A stretch of 64,000 nucleotides of DNA from Solenopsis invicta (taxonomy: Eukaryota; Arthropoda; Insecta; Hymenoptera; Formicidae). Below, piece after piece: positions 36,613-49,251 of the stretch (position 1 is the stretch's first letter; each line of letters starts with the position of its first letter). The stretch spans positions 7,593,685 through 7,657,684 of the forward strand of contig NC_052672.1 in assembly GCF_016802725.1 (NCBI RefSeq), given 5' to 3'. The position numbers were made by a program, and so were the translations under genes. The notes below the pieces were generated by a model. The model had not been told where the DNA came from. It saw only the letters and a list, made by a program, of their open reading frames with translations, and did not search any database.

Positions 36613-38179
36613 GTAAATGGTTCGCTCTCCTTGTTTGCCCGTATGTAGCCAAATAAGAGACGAAAGAGTGTTTACTTAAGGGCCGAAGCACGTCCAGCAC
36701 ACTCACGGGATACTCGTTTTCACTCTCCTCTCGATACGTTTCTACGTACTCCCGTAATGTTATCGCATCAGTGTCGTGGATACACGTGCTGCTCCTAGAA
36801 CATATTTGGAAGACTTAACACGACAGTAGCCCAACCTACTTTTCCAAGACTTCAAGAAAATTTCGAGAAATTTTAAATTTTCCCAAGTTCTTAAGAAAAA
36901 GTGAATTAAATCATTAAATTAAAAAAAATTATCATTTTGTTAAATTTTTCTAAATAAAATGTAAGATTATAGCTAAGCTATTTACATCTTAATTTATTGC
37001 AAATTTGTTTATTTATTTATTTATTATTTATTTATTATTTTAAAAAATAAAAAATAAATTAAGAAAAATACTCTAAAAATTTAAATAAAATGTTAAAAGG
37101 AATTTATGACTTGTTGCAAATTACTTTATGTTAATAACTTGGTTCTTTCTCAATCATTTATTTATCTATTTATCTTACATCATTTTATCAAACTATTAGT
37201 TTTATAAAAATTACAGGGCAGCAACAATTTTAAATGCCTGATCCCTTCTGTTTAAAACATTTTTTCTCCATTATAAAAAATTTAATTTAATTAGAAACAA
37301 ATATAGATTTGATTATAAATTGCAAGATTACGATTCATGATTATTTTTTAATGAATATGTTTTTACACTTTGTAACTCATATGAATTCGTGAATATTTAT
37401 GCCTTCTACGCCGCTGCCAATATATCAGAGTCCATGCAGGTAGCAAACATATATGTATATCATATTGTGGACCTCCGGCACATATACAGAGGTAACTTTC
37501 TGTCACCCTTGACTGCCGAGCAAACATCAAACGATTTTTAACCACCGATTATGCTCCGTCACGATAAGCGAGATTCTGTCCGCCGTATCGTCGTTCGAAA
37601 GTAAATTCGTGAAAAGTCTTTTACTCAAGAATGACTTTTAAAAACAAATTTGTCGGATCATATCCTGAAAAAATAGTGCCGATAATCGAAATAATATTAC
37701 GATAGTGATATGCACGAAAAATAATATAACTAAAGTAATGTAAACAAATCTTAGTAGCCTTTCCATAAGTATTATGATCGCATTATTATGCCATTAAATT
37801 TAGCTCTTAAAAAAAAGTTTAGATATTCTTTTTTAATATTAAATTAATAATATTTCATGTAAAGTATATTTAAAGAGAATTAATATTTGCCTTGCAAAAA
37901 TGTTTGCCTAAACGGCAATGATGTTCTTATTAAGTCTACAAATTTAAACACTTTGAACACGCCGCGATTGTACAAAGTCGAGATAACTATTCTCTCATTT
38001 GGTAATGCTGATTGGCAGACTAAATTTCGCGACTTTTTCGATAATCAAGATTTCAGGACAAATTAGCGGGCTGAAGTACCGGTGCAAAAGAGAAACGAGC
38101 ACTAATATTGCGTCTCTTTTTGGCAAAAAATTAACAATTTGGCAAAACGTTAACAATTCGATAATGCTTAATTCGCACG

Positions 38180-39180
38180 TCGCACTCCTTATCCGAAGGA
38201 TAAGATTGTTGTTTTGATTAGTTATCGCCGGTTGCTGATAAGTCCTAATTGATGTCGCGTATTCGCTTATCGCGAATGGTCTATAATGTGTTTATGTAAA
38301 TATCGTTAATTGAGTCGTATCGATCGTCTGGTACTCGTTTATCGGATTAATTTTAATTCTTTGCTCTTTTACATGCATCACTTAACGCATCCTTTATGCG
38401 ACTTTATACAATTATATAAAATTCTTTCTTCTTTTGCTATATAGTTTTTTAACGACAAAAGATTCTAATTTTTTTAGCCAATATGTATACAAAGCGATGT
38501 AGCGTGAAAAAATTTATCGTTGTATCAACAATTGTGATTCTATTACATTTCTATGCAAATTAAAATGAAATTAAAAATATGAAAATTAACCGTTTTCCTT
38601 TCATTTATATTTCATTAAAAATGTTTGCTACATTTATTGCGGAAAATTTAAAGTTGCTTTGATTTCTTATCAAACTTCAATTTAATATTGTTTAACGATA
38701 CGATGGTAATTATCGATACATCTGTTGCTGATAAGCATGTGCATGATAATCTCGTAAAGTGCCATACGTCAATGTATTTCTTTAAATATTATATATAAAA
38801 ATTTATAAGTAATTAAATTATGTATTGATCTACATTTTTTTTCATTACTTCTAATTATCATAATTGAATAAGGCCATCCTATGTATATTTAATATTGCTG
38901 ATAACCCAGAACATACGATGAATCATTGCAGATATATTTATCAGATCGATTACACTTGGCAATTTTATGTTGGTATAAATAGGTTAATGAAATGACCATT
39001 TTATTACTGCGATAAATAAGCCATCATCGTCATTAACTACATCCACTTTAGATTAACGGTTGATAATAGCAAATAAAACCATATAATCGATTTATAAGTT
39101 TTCCATTAAAGTTACGTGCGAAATATTATCGCATCTTGATTTCATTATCCACTTTATCAGCTTGGATATACAATTCGTCT
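38180..39180. promoter_or_regulatory. GATA-site cluster upstream of exex
   Basis: By eye roughly twenty GATA/TATC cores occur in 1 kb, many as GATAAG/CTTATC or GATTA/TAATC, for example ggataag and gctgataag at 38198-38240, and ttatcgata, gctgataag and gcatgataa at 38715-38755. Some excess is expected in AT-rich DNA, but the extended TGATAA/TTATCA forms are unusually dense. Candidate enhancer. Confidence 0.3.
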
Positions 39181-40449
39181 ATATATGTGTGTATATATAC
39201 AATATGTATATACACATATACATACATATACATATATATACGTATGTATGCACAATGTGATCAGTACTATTCAATTAACGGAAATCATTAATTCTCTTTA
39301 CATAGAAATTCTTTTATCATTTCTGCTTTATCGTTTCATCTTAATTTTTCATCCGCTCCGTTTATCACTTTGTTATATCAATCGTATTATTGTACATGAC
39401 ACGAAAATACCAACATAAAAAATTTTTCTATCACGTCAACACAAGAAAAAAAAAATGCCATTTTTTGAGCAAGTTTTAATGCTTAATAATGTTTCTACAT
39501 TAATTACTTAAAATAAATTTTTTAAATTTATCTTTTAGTTCTATAAATTACGCGCCAGTATGGATTGTCGAACTTGAAACGCTATCATAAGCTGAAAATA
39601 TTCACAAATTATATCAATAACCCTTATGGAATGCTATCGTATGTGAATTTGACGTGCAGCCCTTTGGATTGAATTTAATGCGTGTTTTTCTTGTTTCGTT
39701 TCTTTTAAGTTAATAATTAAGTTATCTATTGTTAAATTAATGGATCAAATTCAATTCCTTAAGTTAACTTGCTTCTTCTGTTTAACTTCTATGTGTATAT
39801 CAAAATGTATTATTTTGACACAAAACATTACTTAAAAATTACATCAAATAAACTTATTTTTAGATAGACTAAATTTTTTAAGTTAAGTGGTTTAATTATT
39901 GTTTTAGCAAAATTAACTAAAACTAACGACTAAAACTTTAATCATATTAACGACTAAAAATATTTAATTATGTTAATTGACATATTAGAATAGGACTGTG
40001 GCGATATAAAAAATGACTCAAATTGAATACAATTTGATATTACAAATTTAATATAGTTTGTATTTATATAAGTGTAGATTATATAAATATTTTATAAATA
40101 TTATTAAATTATATTATAAACAAATATTATCCAATAGCAATAGCATTCTGTGACTAAATTGATTGTTAATTTAATAATGATGCTTCAAGCATCTTAAAAC
40201 ACGATAAAGAATTTATTGCGAAAAATATTAGCCGGGGTGTTATAAATATAAATTTTATTTATATATTTATAAATAAATAAATATATGTATAATATTTATG
40301 GATGATATTTATTATATTTATATTATCTAACATATTATTAGTAATCTTTATTGCTTCACGTAGAAACTTATAAAACAAGATTTCATAGAAAACATCTTCC
40401 ATCGGTCGTTTCTAGCTATCATTTCAAATGCGGAAATTAATCGCGCGAT

Positions 40450-40830
40450 TTCAATAATCAGTTCGGACGATAAGTTTTTCACGACGTCGTCGTACTCGGG
40501 ACAATTACGCGAGTTCCGTTCCGGAGGGTGCAATTATGCCGTTTAACGAATATCATGGCGTCTTTCGACTCGACGGCCACCCTCCCCATATCCACGGCGT
40601 TTGACCTCCTCTCCATTCCCTACCCACGCCTTACGTACTCCACCAGGGAAGTCCTATTCCGTAATTAGAATCTCCCAGCCCCCTAGGAGGCCTCGCGACC
40701 GACTTCGCCCCCTCACCGGCCATTACTTTTAATGGCGTTGTTAATGAAACTAGGTGTCGCCAAATTAACCTCCCATTCCAGCTGTGCTCAACCATGAACG
40801 AAAGCGCTGCTCGGAAAGACGTAATTAAAT
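40450..40830. promoter_or_regulatory. GC-richer island upstream of exex
   Basis: Non-repetitive, CpG-containing block with tccgtaattagaatctccc and accggccattacttttaatgg, both with homeodomain-type cores. No coding frame with conserved motifs. Candidate distal regulatory element. Confidence 0.27.
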
Positions 40831-41779
40831 TTCTCTAATTATGTTGCCGTATGATTATCGCCGATAATAGACTGCTGCTTTACGGATCATTTTTGATAGA
40901 CTTTTGATGGAAATTTGCAGAATATGAGAAAGTTTCTGAGATCTTAAAATAATATTTCTTGAGAGGCGTTTACTACAATTATCTTCAGTAATATCGTCAT
41001 ACTGAGAACATAAAACTAAAATAATAAGAAAGCGATTGCAAGAAAAAAAAGATTTTACTGTAGTATTCTAAAAATTTAGCTATAATAGATGTAAGTCTGA
41101 AAATAATTTTGTTGAACTCACAAAATAACTATGTAGGACTGATTGTTGGTAAAAAAAATTTTTTTCAGCTCTGCGCTCATCATGATTGAGGATCCTCCAT
41201 CATTATTTTGATGGTACAACATTATTTTCAGAGATCTGTGTCTTATAGCTATTATAAACTTTTATAAATACTTTATAAAAAAATCCGTTCTTTCCGCAAT
41301 AAAAGTTAAACAACGATCACATTGTAAATAAGTTTACGTGGCACAGCTTGAACTCAAATTTATATTAAAAGCACGATCATTAAATGTTTTAATAGTATAA
41401 TTGTCAAGATTTCGCTGATAAAAGAAATAATTTATAAAAATAGGATTTTAATTATTGGAAAATCTTGCTCTTTTCCCCCACAGTTCGCGTTGTAGTTACT
41501 ACAGATCCACGAAAACATGAGTTTCGTAATTGGAGGAAACCTATCTGGTTTTGAAATGGTTTTCTTCAACTACTTAGATTCTTCCAGACTTCATCTCTCG
41601 AGATTGCGCTTGAATTCAAGAGAGAGAGGTGTTTACACCGGCAAAGTTTTACTGCACTTTTCATCCTCCTGAGAGATACGCGAGACAGTATTAAAAAGTA
41701 TAAACATATTCGCGCGATACGGTAACACGATGAGGCACAGTTCGAGAGGAACTTTGCTTGTGGCCACGCACTCGATCGC

Positions 41780-42310
41780 GGCCCGAAGGAGAATACGATC
41801 GGCCGGGGCGGCCAGAGCGGGTTTGAAAACCACTGGCCCGGGCTGATTATCGCGGTAACCACCCCCCGAGCGCCAATTAATCTTAACTTTTACGGGGCAA
41901 ACACTTTTCATTAAGCCCGCCTCTCCCGCCGGCGTCGGCGTCGGCGTTCGCCGTCGTCCCTTCGCCACCACCCCTCCCTCGTTTCTCGCAGCCTCAGCCG
42001 CCCCCGCAAGTCCCCCCATTTTTCCTGAACCCCCTCCCCTGCTGTCTCGCTACGCCGCTCATCCTCCTTCGGCTACGGCGAGGAACGGCAAGGAAAATGG
42101 CTCCCCAGACAAGCGTTTAATCTGGCTCTAATTAGCAACTTACCCTCCACCATTGCTCTCGCTTTCTCCCTCCTTCCACCCCTCCCCTCCCTTCCCTTTC
42201 TGCATCAGGGTAGGTGCACTTCTCGCGCATTCTCCGTGACCAATCCCGTTTTCCTTCTGCTTCTGCCGAGGACAGGAGCGGATATGTACAGCCTGAGCCC
42301 TAAAGTGGAA
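41780..42310. promoter_or_regulatory. GC-rich island between exex and the protease gene
   Basis: CpG-rich with long spurious frames on the minus strand, a ggcgtc-type short repeat near 41933-41950, C/T-rich tracts, and gccaattaatc and ctaattagc cores. It is about 2 kb beyond the protease stop. Reads as a regulatory block or an unrecognised promoter. Confidence 0.27.
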
Positions 42311-42953
42311 GGGTTAATATATACCTCCTCTTTTTTCTCCCTTCTCAATTAACCTCTTCTTATAAGGATGTTAACTTCTCTGTTTGATTTTTTTATTTTT
42401 TAATTAATAAATATTTGTGTTTTAATACAATTTCCAAAATATAATTAAATATTGGAGGAAGGGTGTGCCAAAAGTTTAGATACGCTGTAACAATAATCGA
42501 TAAAAAGAAATTAATTATATGTCACAAATTTTGAATTGTAAGATTACGGTGAAGGTTATTTATAATTATTTCTTTATAATAGCTTATAATTAGTACACTA
42601 TTCCTATAAATTATCAAAAGAGCATGTTGGTACTTTTGAGTTATCCTGCGTAGGGTACTTATGAGTGAATGGATAGGTGGTATCCATTCTTGCAGATGGT
42701 CGATAACAGAAGATAATTTATCGACGTTGAAGCAAAGAACTGTATGCACGTATCCATGAAAAATTATGGGAAACCTATGTTACATCTGGTATAAAAACGA
42801 ATATTTTTGTAAATACCTTTAAAATAAAAATATTGATATAAATTCAAAAATTTATCATAAATTAATATGTTAGCAAATGTAAAATGAGTTACGTTTGTTA
42901 CAATAAAGGAAAAACATGTTTGATATAAAAACGTAATTAACAGGCTCGATGTA

Positions 42954-43088
42954 CAGTGCGATGCAATAATTTGAAGAGCCTAGTAGATGGCTGACTTACC
43001 GACGTCATAGTCTAACATATATTGTATAATGTTAGACTGTCGATAAGTCAGCCATCTACTAGGCTCTTCGAATCATTACACCGCACTG
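42954..43088. mobile_element. Palindromic MITE, TA-flanked, 135 bp
   Basis: Arms of about 60 nt are near-complementary around a short AT-rich loop at about 43017-43030. Both ends read cagtgcgatgcaat-type sequence, and agcctagtagatggctgac is identical in both arms. A TA dinucleotide borders each end (42952-42953 and 43089-43090), the target-site duplication expected of Tc1/mariner-type elements. No ORF. Its high arm identity suggests recent activity. Confidence 0.75.
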
Positions 43089-44254
43089 TACACAAAATGC
43101 AAAATTTAAATATCGAATCAAGGTCAGAGAAACAAACATAAATAAATTAAGATTCCGATGAATTTGTCATCGGGCCGTACATCAAACGCAATCACACGTC
43201 TTCTTGTTTGCTAGCTTTTATCATGTATCCTCTATTTGTTCAATCTTAACGTTATACCGTTAATGGATTAACTTTATGACTTAATGCGATAATAGTTTTC
43301 TATTTATTTCTAATTTCATGCTGAAGAAAGCAAATAAGTCTGAAACGTTCGTATATAATTATTTGCACATATTGTCAGAATAATAATATAATAGATTAAC
43401 TTTATTTCCAACTTAATTTTATGTTCCTTTTTCTGATCTTAATTTTATGTGTAAAAACTTATTTATTTACACTCGTCAAGTAATTGATAAGTTGATATAA
43501 AAGAAAGTAACACTTTGTTTACCAAGAAATTTATTACAATCAAAATTCTCCATATTTTTCTTCCCATTTTTAAATATTTTTATATATTTTATATAAAAGT
43601 TTGCATACACAAGTATATAAAGTTTTTTGTACAAATAGAATTTTAAGACAAATTTGATAAAATTTTGTTATCACAAATCAAGATAATGTTTTAAAATATT
43701 TATTGTTTCTTGAATTCTTAAAACTTTTTAAATAACAAAATAATTTTATTTAAAAAGTTTATATCAGTGATATTGGTCGTATTTTTTAATGCAAAGACAA
43801 AAATGCTTTTAAATTTCGAAATAAATGTTTTTGTTTTAATAGATATAATAAATTATTTGTAAGATAATATGAATATAACAACAACGAAGCTTACAAATAG
43901 CTTATATTATTTTTATATTAAATATCTCTTCTTACTTATTACTACTAATTAGCATCTCAACAATTTCATCCTAGTGTGGCCAATTAATCATTAAGATACA
44001 TTGACTTTAATCTTTGATTAACCTTTCATTGCCAGTTTCAAATGTACTTAGCGATCTTCATGCGACAACACTTTGAAAAGCGTCATGCTTTTTGGCACTT
44101 TTGAAAGAGTGCCAATTCTCCATAATCGAGCACGATTGTAAAAGTCCTTAAAAAAGCAAGATAAGACTTTGGTAACTTCGTGTCCTCTTCCATGCTTTTT
44201 CTTCTTTTTCTTGAGTAAATCAACTCGTCCATCGAAGGACTGAGCGTTCCAGCT

Positions 44255-44410
44255 TTAGCTCATAACCTTATCGATCCAGGGCACGAATTTCTGGATATTG
44301 GTGTATACACCAGGTAGGTGCTCGCGACCGCAACCGATGCCCCAGGAAACCAAACCGATCAGAACGTGTCTGCCTTCCACCGACATTGTGAGCGGTCCAC
44401 CCGAATCACC
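44255..44410 (-). CDS. Clip-domain serine protease, exon 9 (catalytic serine, stop)
   Basis: Final exon: acceptor AG 44412-44411, phase 0, encoding GDSGGPLTM...GLVSWGIGCG...PGVYTNIQKFVPWI and stop TAA at 44257-44255. GDSGGP carries catalytic Ser643. SWGIGCG and PGVYT are standard S1A C-terminal elements (substrate-binding loop and terminal helix region). The 3'UTR was not delimited. Confidence 0.95.
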   Translation of the reverse strand, partial: GDSGGPLTMSVEGRHVLIGLVSWGIGCGREHLPGVYTNIQKFVPWIDKVMS

Positions 44411-44515
44411 CTGTTATAAGCGAACTTGTAAACGTAGTCTTCTAATTTTACATGTGTCTAGCTAATTGTCGAATTAATCAAATATCTTGTAAAATATCTT
44501 ATTTTGGTTGATTAC

Positions 44516-44629
44516 CTGACAAGAATCTCGTCCGCCTTGTTTATATCCTGCGCAAAGAAATACGTCATGAATGGTTTCTCTCCTCCCTGCTGCTCTGAAC
44601 CACTTCTGACATTTGTCGTTCGGTATTAC
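44516..44629 (-). CDS. Clip-domain serine protease, exon 8
   Basis: Exactly 38 codons, phase 0 at both ends, between ctatttag and gtaatc. Encodes VIPNDKCQKWFRAAG...FLCAGY...GGRDSCQ. Asp637, six residues before the catalytic serine, lies at the base of the S1 pocket, so cleavage after Arg or Lys is predicted. Confidence 0.94.
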
Positions 44630-45826
44630 CTAAATAGAAATATATAACAATGATATATTAAAAAAATATTAGAGGTTTGCAAGCATATAATTTAAATAGC
44701 ACCAGCGTACATTATAGACAACTTTAGCAATATTTTACAATATTATTTTTTTTTTAATGTTGTAAAATTACTCAATAAACAATAATAAAATTTGGACCGA
44801 TAAAAATGTCAAAGATAAATATGAGAAAAGGCTAATATCGGTCCACAGTAGATTTTGCTTCATAATTTTTGTCTTTTATTATTGTTGATAGTACATCGTG
44901 AAAAAAGTCATTCCCCTAATATGTGCAGAAAAATAAAACTATCAGGTAAATTATAAATAACCAAAATTGTTGTGAGACTAGTGGAATAATCGTGGTGTAA
45001 GTAATAATGCTAAATGTTATAGAAGTAAGAATCACGAGTTGAGAAGTACGTATTATTTATCGAAATAAATTTTTTACAGTATTTTTAAGATACTGTATAT
45101 TATAAACATCAGTTTAATTAAATTGTTCTTCAATTTAATTTGTGATGTTACATATTCGTCTTTCAGTTAAGGACTGTGTTTCAAGATCGAATATGCGCAA
45201 TTTACGTGAGATTCACACATTTATGATATTATTATACTGAATGTAGATCTAGTTCAGGTCCTTAAACAGCCATAGAGTTTCGATTGCTTGAGATTGTTCG
45301 CTTTAATCTTTGTCGTCAAATTCAAAGTCACTTTGATACCTGTGAAATAAATTTTAATAAGTTGTTGCAAGCTCCTATGGCTGTTTGAATTTGATTTTCA
45401 TTGAGTAGTGCTTGAGAAACTTTTTCAAAAACAAAATTGTAAAAAAGTTCTAAAATTCTCTAAAATGAAAACTAGCGCTATTTAAATATGACTAAAATCA
45501 CTTATGCAAATTGTTTTTATTAATTTCCAAAACATTTAACGTTTATCGCCTAATTAAATAACATTATAAACATTATATATATTATATGTAACAATAATTG
45601 AGTAGTATATGAATTTATTTCTGATAGATAACTTTCCTCTTGTGATTTTTGTAGGTAATAATTAATTATATGAATAAATTAATATAAAACATCGTAAAAA
45701 ATGTGTTTTAGAATTGTACCGTTAGATAGATTTGTACGATAAATTACACGATTATTTTTAACGCGTACTTTGCCAAAGAAACGATGTTTTATCAAAGACA
45801 AATACGTTAGCCGAGAGTGTACTCAC

Positions 45827-46039
45827 CTCGACGTCGACTTCTTGAAGAACGCTCGGCGACGAAGTTTGACCATGCCTGGTTCGTCCCCAACCAGCGACGG
45901 TTGCGGTTCGGCCGGAGAGCTTCAAATTCCTCGCCGGCAGGCAAACCGGGACGATGTGCTGCTTGAAAGCTACCATCCGGGATAGCTTCACCAAAGCCAC
46001 GTCATTTCGATAGTCGGTAGGAGAGTATTGCGGGTGTAT
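45827..46039 (-). CDS. Clip-domain serine protease, exon 7 (catalytic aspartate)
   Basis: 71 codons, phase 0 at both ends (acceptor acaacag, donor gtgagt). YRNDVALVKL holds catalytic Asp544; VPVCLPA and ATVAGWGR are conserved S1A elements. The exon ends VLQEVDVE. Confidence 0.95.
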
Positions 46040-46757
46040 CTGTTGTTATTGCGACTCTTAGCGTAATTATGATTAAATTTTCATGCTTTATACCCTTAGA
46101 GAAATTTAATATTGGCAATTTTTTGAAATATTGACCAGTGATTAATGACATATTTTGAGCATTAAAGAGATTTTATTTTTACTTTGCCGCTCAAATTCTT
46201 TAGATTTGTTTTTAGGAAAGTGTGCAAATGTTTTTCAAAATTGTTTTCGTTCTTTGTTTATTATTATCTAAAGATTAATTTCCTATTTTTTAAAATAAGT
46301 ATTATATAATATTTATTAACAATAGATTCATTTGACTTCTGTACAATCATTATAATCAGAACAGACTTACGGTTATTGTTGAAACCAGACTGGTTAAATT
46401 TCTTATATTTTTTATAAGACTCGAAAACGTAAAAAAAGTAGAACAAAAATTAAACTTTTTTTTAAACCATTTATTTAAAATAAAAAATTCTGGTTTTGAC
46501 AAGAGTCAAGTGTTCTGATGACGTTTAAGTTTTTAATTTTAGTTTATTAGAAGATCCCAAGTCATGCAAAAGTTAATCTATTGTGCATAAAATAAACTTT
46601 TATTCATATTTTTTCATTAAAAAAAAAAAGTAGGAAACTAGTCATAGAACAATAATAAATAAAGGACAGAAAGTAATTTACCTACTTTCTTAAAATAAAT
46701 TTCTAAATAATCTTTTAAAAAATTAGAGCGACAAAGTAGAAAACCTTAAAAGCACTG

Positions 46758-46789
46758 ACCAATTTAATACTGCCAGTATTAAATTTCTG
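46758..46789. repeat. Fragment of the palindromic element seen at 62670-62811
   Basis: Accaatttaatactgccagt followed by attaaatttctg matches the right arm at 62777-62808 (accaatttaatactgacag then tattacatttctg) with a few differences. Only one arm is present, so it is a truncated copy within the protease intron. Confidence 0.5.
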
Positions 46790-46930
46790 CGAGAGTAAAG
46801 AATAAAGCACAATAACAGTTTGTATTTTGCTATTTCTTCTTTAATATACGTCACAATACGATTCGCGGAGTTCTCGAGCATGTACCATAAAATCAATAAA
46901 GCTCAAAGTATTAATGTTTAAAAGAAGAAC

Positions 46931-47030
46931 CTCTTTTCTCTCGATATTGTATTCTTCGTGGAGAAGCCGTTCTGATTGGTCCCGAACGTCCCATTCTCCA
47001 AGTCGAACTTTCAAATTGTTATTTGGTGTT
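46931..47030 (-). CDS. Clip-domain serine protease, exon 6
   Basis: 100 nt, phase 2 to phase 0, encoding TPNNNLKVRLGEWDVRDQ...EEYNIERKE. VRLGEWD is typical of clip-domain proteases. The donor is the weak GTTCTT (46930-46925), but the joined frame ERKE|IHPQYSPTDYRNDV is what family members show, so the boundary looks right. Confidence 0.88.
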
Positions 47031-47104
47031 CTAACATAGAAACAATGCATGTATATGAATATTGTTATTATATTAGAACGTCGATCGTAATATTCAATAC
47101 TAAC

Positions 47105-47208
47105 GTCGCGATGCAGTGTGCCGCAGTAACCACCCATCGGTTATTCAGCAAGGCGCCACCGCAAGATAGCTTCTTGGTTTGTAAGAATCCCGACTTGATA
47201 ATGGCAGC
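47105..47208 (-). CDS. Clip-domain serine protease, exon 5 (catalytic histidine)
   Basis: 104 nt, phase 0 to phase 2. Encodes AAIIKSGF...LSCGGALLNNRWVVTAAHC. His494 in TAAHC is the catalytic histidine, and the Cys16-spaced pair forms the usual 42-58 disulfide. The following intron is only 74 nt with a gttagt donor. Confidence 0.93.
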
Positions 47209-47491
47209 CTGCAACAAAGAGAACGTTTAGAGACCTATTTACAGGCGCGTTATACATGAAATATGTATCTAAGTCCGCGTCACGGTTCGCGGCCTTTAGA
47301 GAAGATTTAATAGATTATTTTCCTTCTCGCTCTCCGCGCTAGGCGAACCGAGCAAATTGATGGCTCGTTCCCGATGAATAATGCAGAGGAAAGGAAGAGT
47401 GTGTCGCTTTGCGCGGGAGCCGAGCTAGAGATTTATTATGGCGGTCGAGAAGCGAGAAGAGAGGAAGATCGCGCGAAGAGGACGACCTCAC

Positions 47492-47568
47492 CTGCCACGG
47501 ATGACTGCCGAAACTGGACGAGTGTCCACCTACGATCCTGTTGCTCCTCATGTACAGCTCTCCACAGC
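47492..47568 (-). CDS. Clip-domain serine protease, exon 4 (zymogen activation site)
   Basis: 77 nt, phase 1 to phase 0, encoding CGELYMRSNR|IVGGHSSSFGSHPWQ. Cleavage after Arg448 would release the new N-terminus IVGG, the S1A activation mechanism. Cys439 probably stays disulfide-linked to the catalytic domain, as in other clip proteases, keeping the regulatory chain attached. Confidence 0.93.
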
Positions 47569-49251
47569 CTGAAAGTACGATCTATGTTAGCTATTAGGGG
47601 TCTCGATTGTCTCGAGTACGCGGTCAAGAGAAAACTGCCTGATTGCGATCTGTATTAGCGATAACACACGCGATAGTGATGATGCGAAGGTGATATTTGA
47701 GAATAAACACGAATGATCGCAGAAATGGTATTTGTGTGCGTGTCGTGGAGGAGAAAATAAGAATATGCGATGGAGAGGATAAGCTCACACTAAACATTTA
47801 TTAAATGATACTTTCTACAATTATCGCAATTAAACTGATACCTAGGTGTTTGCTCAAGATTGTTCGCGCCTTGGCGAGAGACAGAAAGCAGAAAATAGAC
47901 ATGGCACAGTATAGAAAGTTCGCGCGACTTTAGGGAATCTGTTTATTACTGGGAGTTAAAGAGTTACATTGTCTAGAAGTAAACGTTGCAAAACACTTTC
48001 CTAGCGATTCTACTCAAGATAGGAAGAAGTTAGGAATACAAGATCTATTACGTAATTATACATTTGTGTATATTAGTCACTCCAACTATTAGCTTATTAA
48101 TATTATATTTGAAAAATAACGTGTAATGTAATAACACAAAATGCACATTTAGAAATTTCGTATTTTCTAAAAAAAAAAAAAAAAAAAAAGAACTCGACTA
48201 ATTTTGACATTCCACAATATTTTGCTCTATCTCATATTTTTACTTTGTATTTTATTGCTTAAAAGAACTTGAGAATGGTAATTTTATGCTCTTCTTTGTT
48301 CCATAGTGCTTCATGCAGTGGTGCAGTCTTCTATTATTCTCCTTGTTTTTCGCGTTTTCCGTTTTATTCTTCGTTCTATATTTCCAATTATTTTTTTTAT
48401 ATTTTTCTACATTTTCTCATTTCTTTCTCCAAATTCAATTTTTCGATCGTTTTCCGGCAACACTTTGTGCAGGAAAATGTGTGATGTGACGACGAAAGAG
48501 TTCTTTTTGTGCGATTTCCATGCGAAACATCGTGTGCATATTTAGATACATACTGTCATCGTTATTTAGGATTATAAATTGATTTGATTCTCTGACAATA
48601 AACGCTGGTGTATTTAATAATAAATATAGTATTTTGAATATCGTCTCGGTATCATCCATTTTACAAAATTCGTCAGTTTGTTTCGTATATTTCGTATTGA
48701 TTTTCGTCGAAGTTGTTAGTCGACAGGTAACTCTGTATATTCTTTAAAGTCAGCGCATTTTTCTTCTCAACAACAGTGAATTCAATCTGGTACGAAGTCT
48801 AATAATTATCTGTCCATGTTTGTTAGCAAATAGCAACACAATTTGTCTCTTATAATCTAACGTGATTAGATTAAGATCAAAGTCAGTCAGTGCTTTCGAG
48901 ATCGATCACAATATATAATCAGCATCGAGCATATCCAAACCAATAATCAAGTGCGCCTAAGATATCCGCGAGATCTCAATCCGTTGCAAATAGAATCGAA
49001 GCAATAAGTTTAGAAAGCAGAAGCTCGGCCAGACGTGACTCGAAGCGGTACAAGTTTTAACTGTAAGGAATATAATTTCGAGGTGAATTCAATTTCCCAT
49101 CTTACGAGATGCAACGGCATTTGATTCTTGCGTGCCCGTACTTTTCGGAATCTGAATTCACCGGAAGTCACAGCGAGTCTTGAACTCGTGCGTTCGACAC
49201 ACATCGTGCGACACTCGGTGCAATGATCAACGTGCATTCTCATGCGATTAC

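Larger units (their letters stand above)
33700..44254. other. Intergenic region between exex and the protease gene
   Basis: About 10 kb between the exex 5' end and the 3' end of the protease gene. It contains the exex promoter block, a 7-bp minisatellite (35410-35563), a CA tract (36339-36418), a coding-like plus-strand exon (36503-36612), a GATA-rich block (38180-39180), GC-rich islands (40450-40830, 41780-42310) and a palindromic MITE (42954-43088). In 34500-35400, 36850-37900, 39440-40440, 40840-41740 and 43100-44200 I see only AT-rich or mixed sequence without nameable features. Confidence 0.7.
44411..49251 (-). other. Protease introns 3-8
   Basis: Introns of 105, 1,197, 891, 74, 283 and 1,683 nt lie between exons 9 and 3. 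The larger ones are AT-rich. The exon 8/7 intron has a 12-bp inverted pair (aaacagccatag at 45264-45275 and its complement at 45375-45386), and the exon 7/6 intron has a fragment of a palindromic element (46758-46789). A poly(A) run of about 19 lies at 48171-48189 in intron 3. No other genes were recognised inside. Confidence 0.8.

Noticed and set aside
41566..42019. Overlapping 98- and 128-codon minus-strand frames
   Set aside because: Low-complexity Gly/Arg/Ala/Pro in a GC-rich island without splice-consistent context or domains.
45264..45386. 12-bp inverted pair around 100 bp in protease intron
   Set aside because: Arms too short, and only weak extension beyond 12 bp; not enough to call an element.
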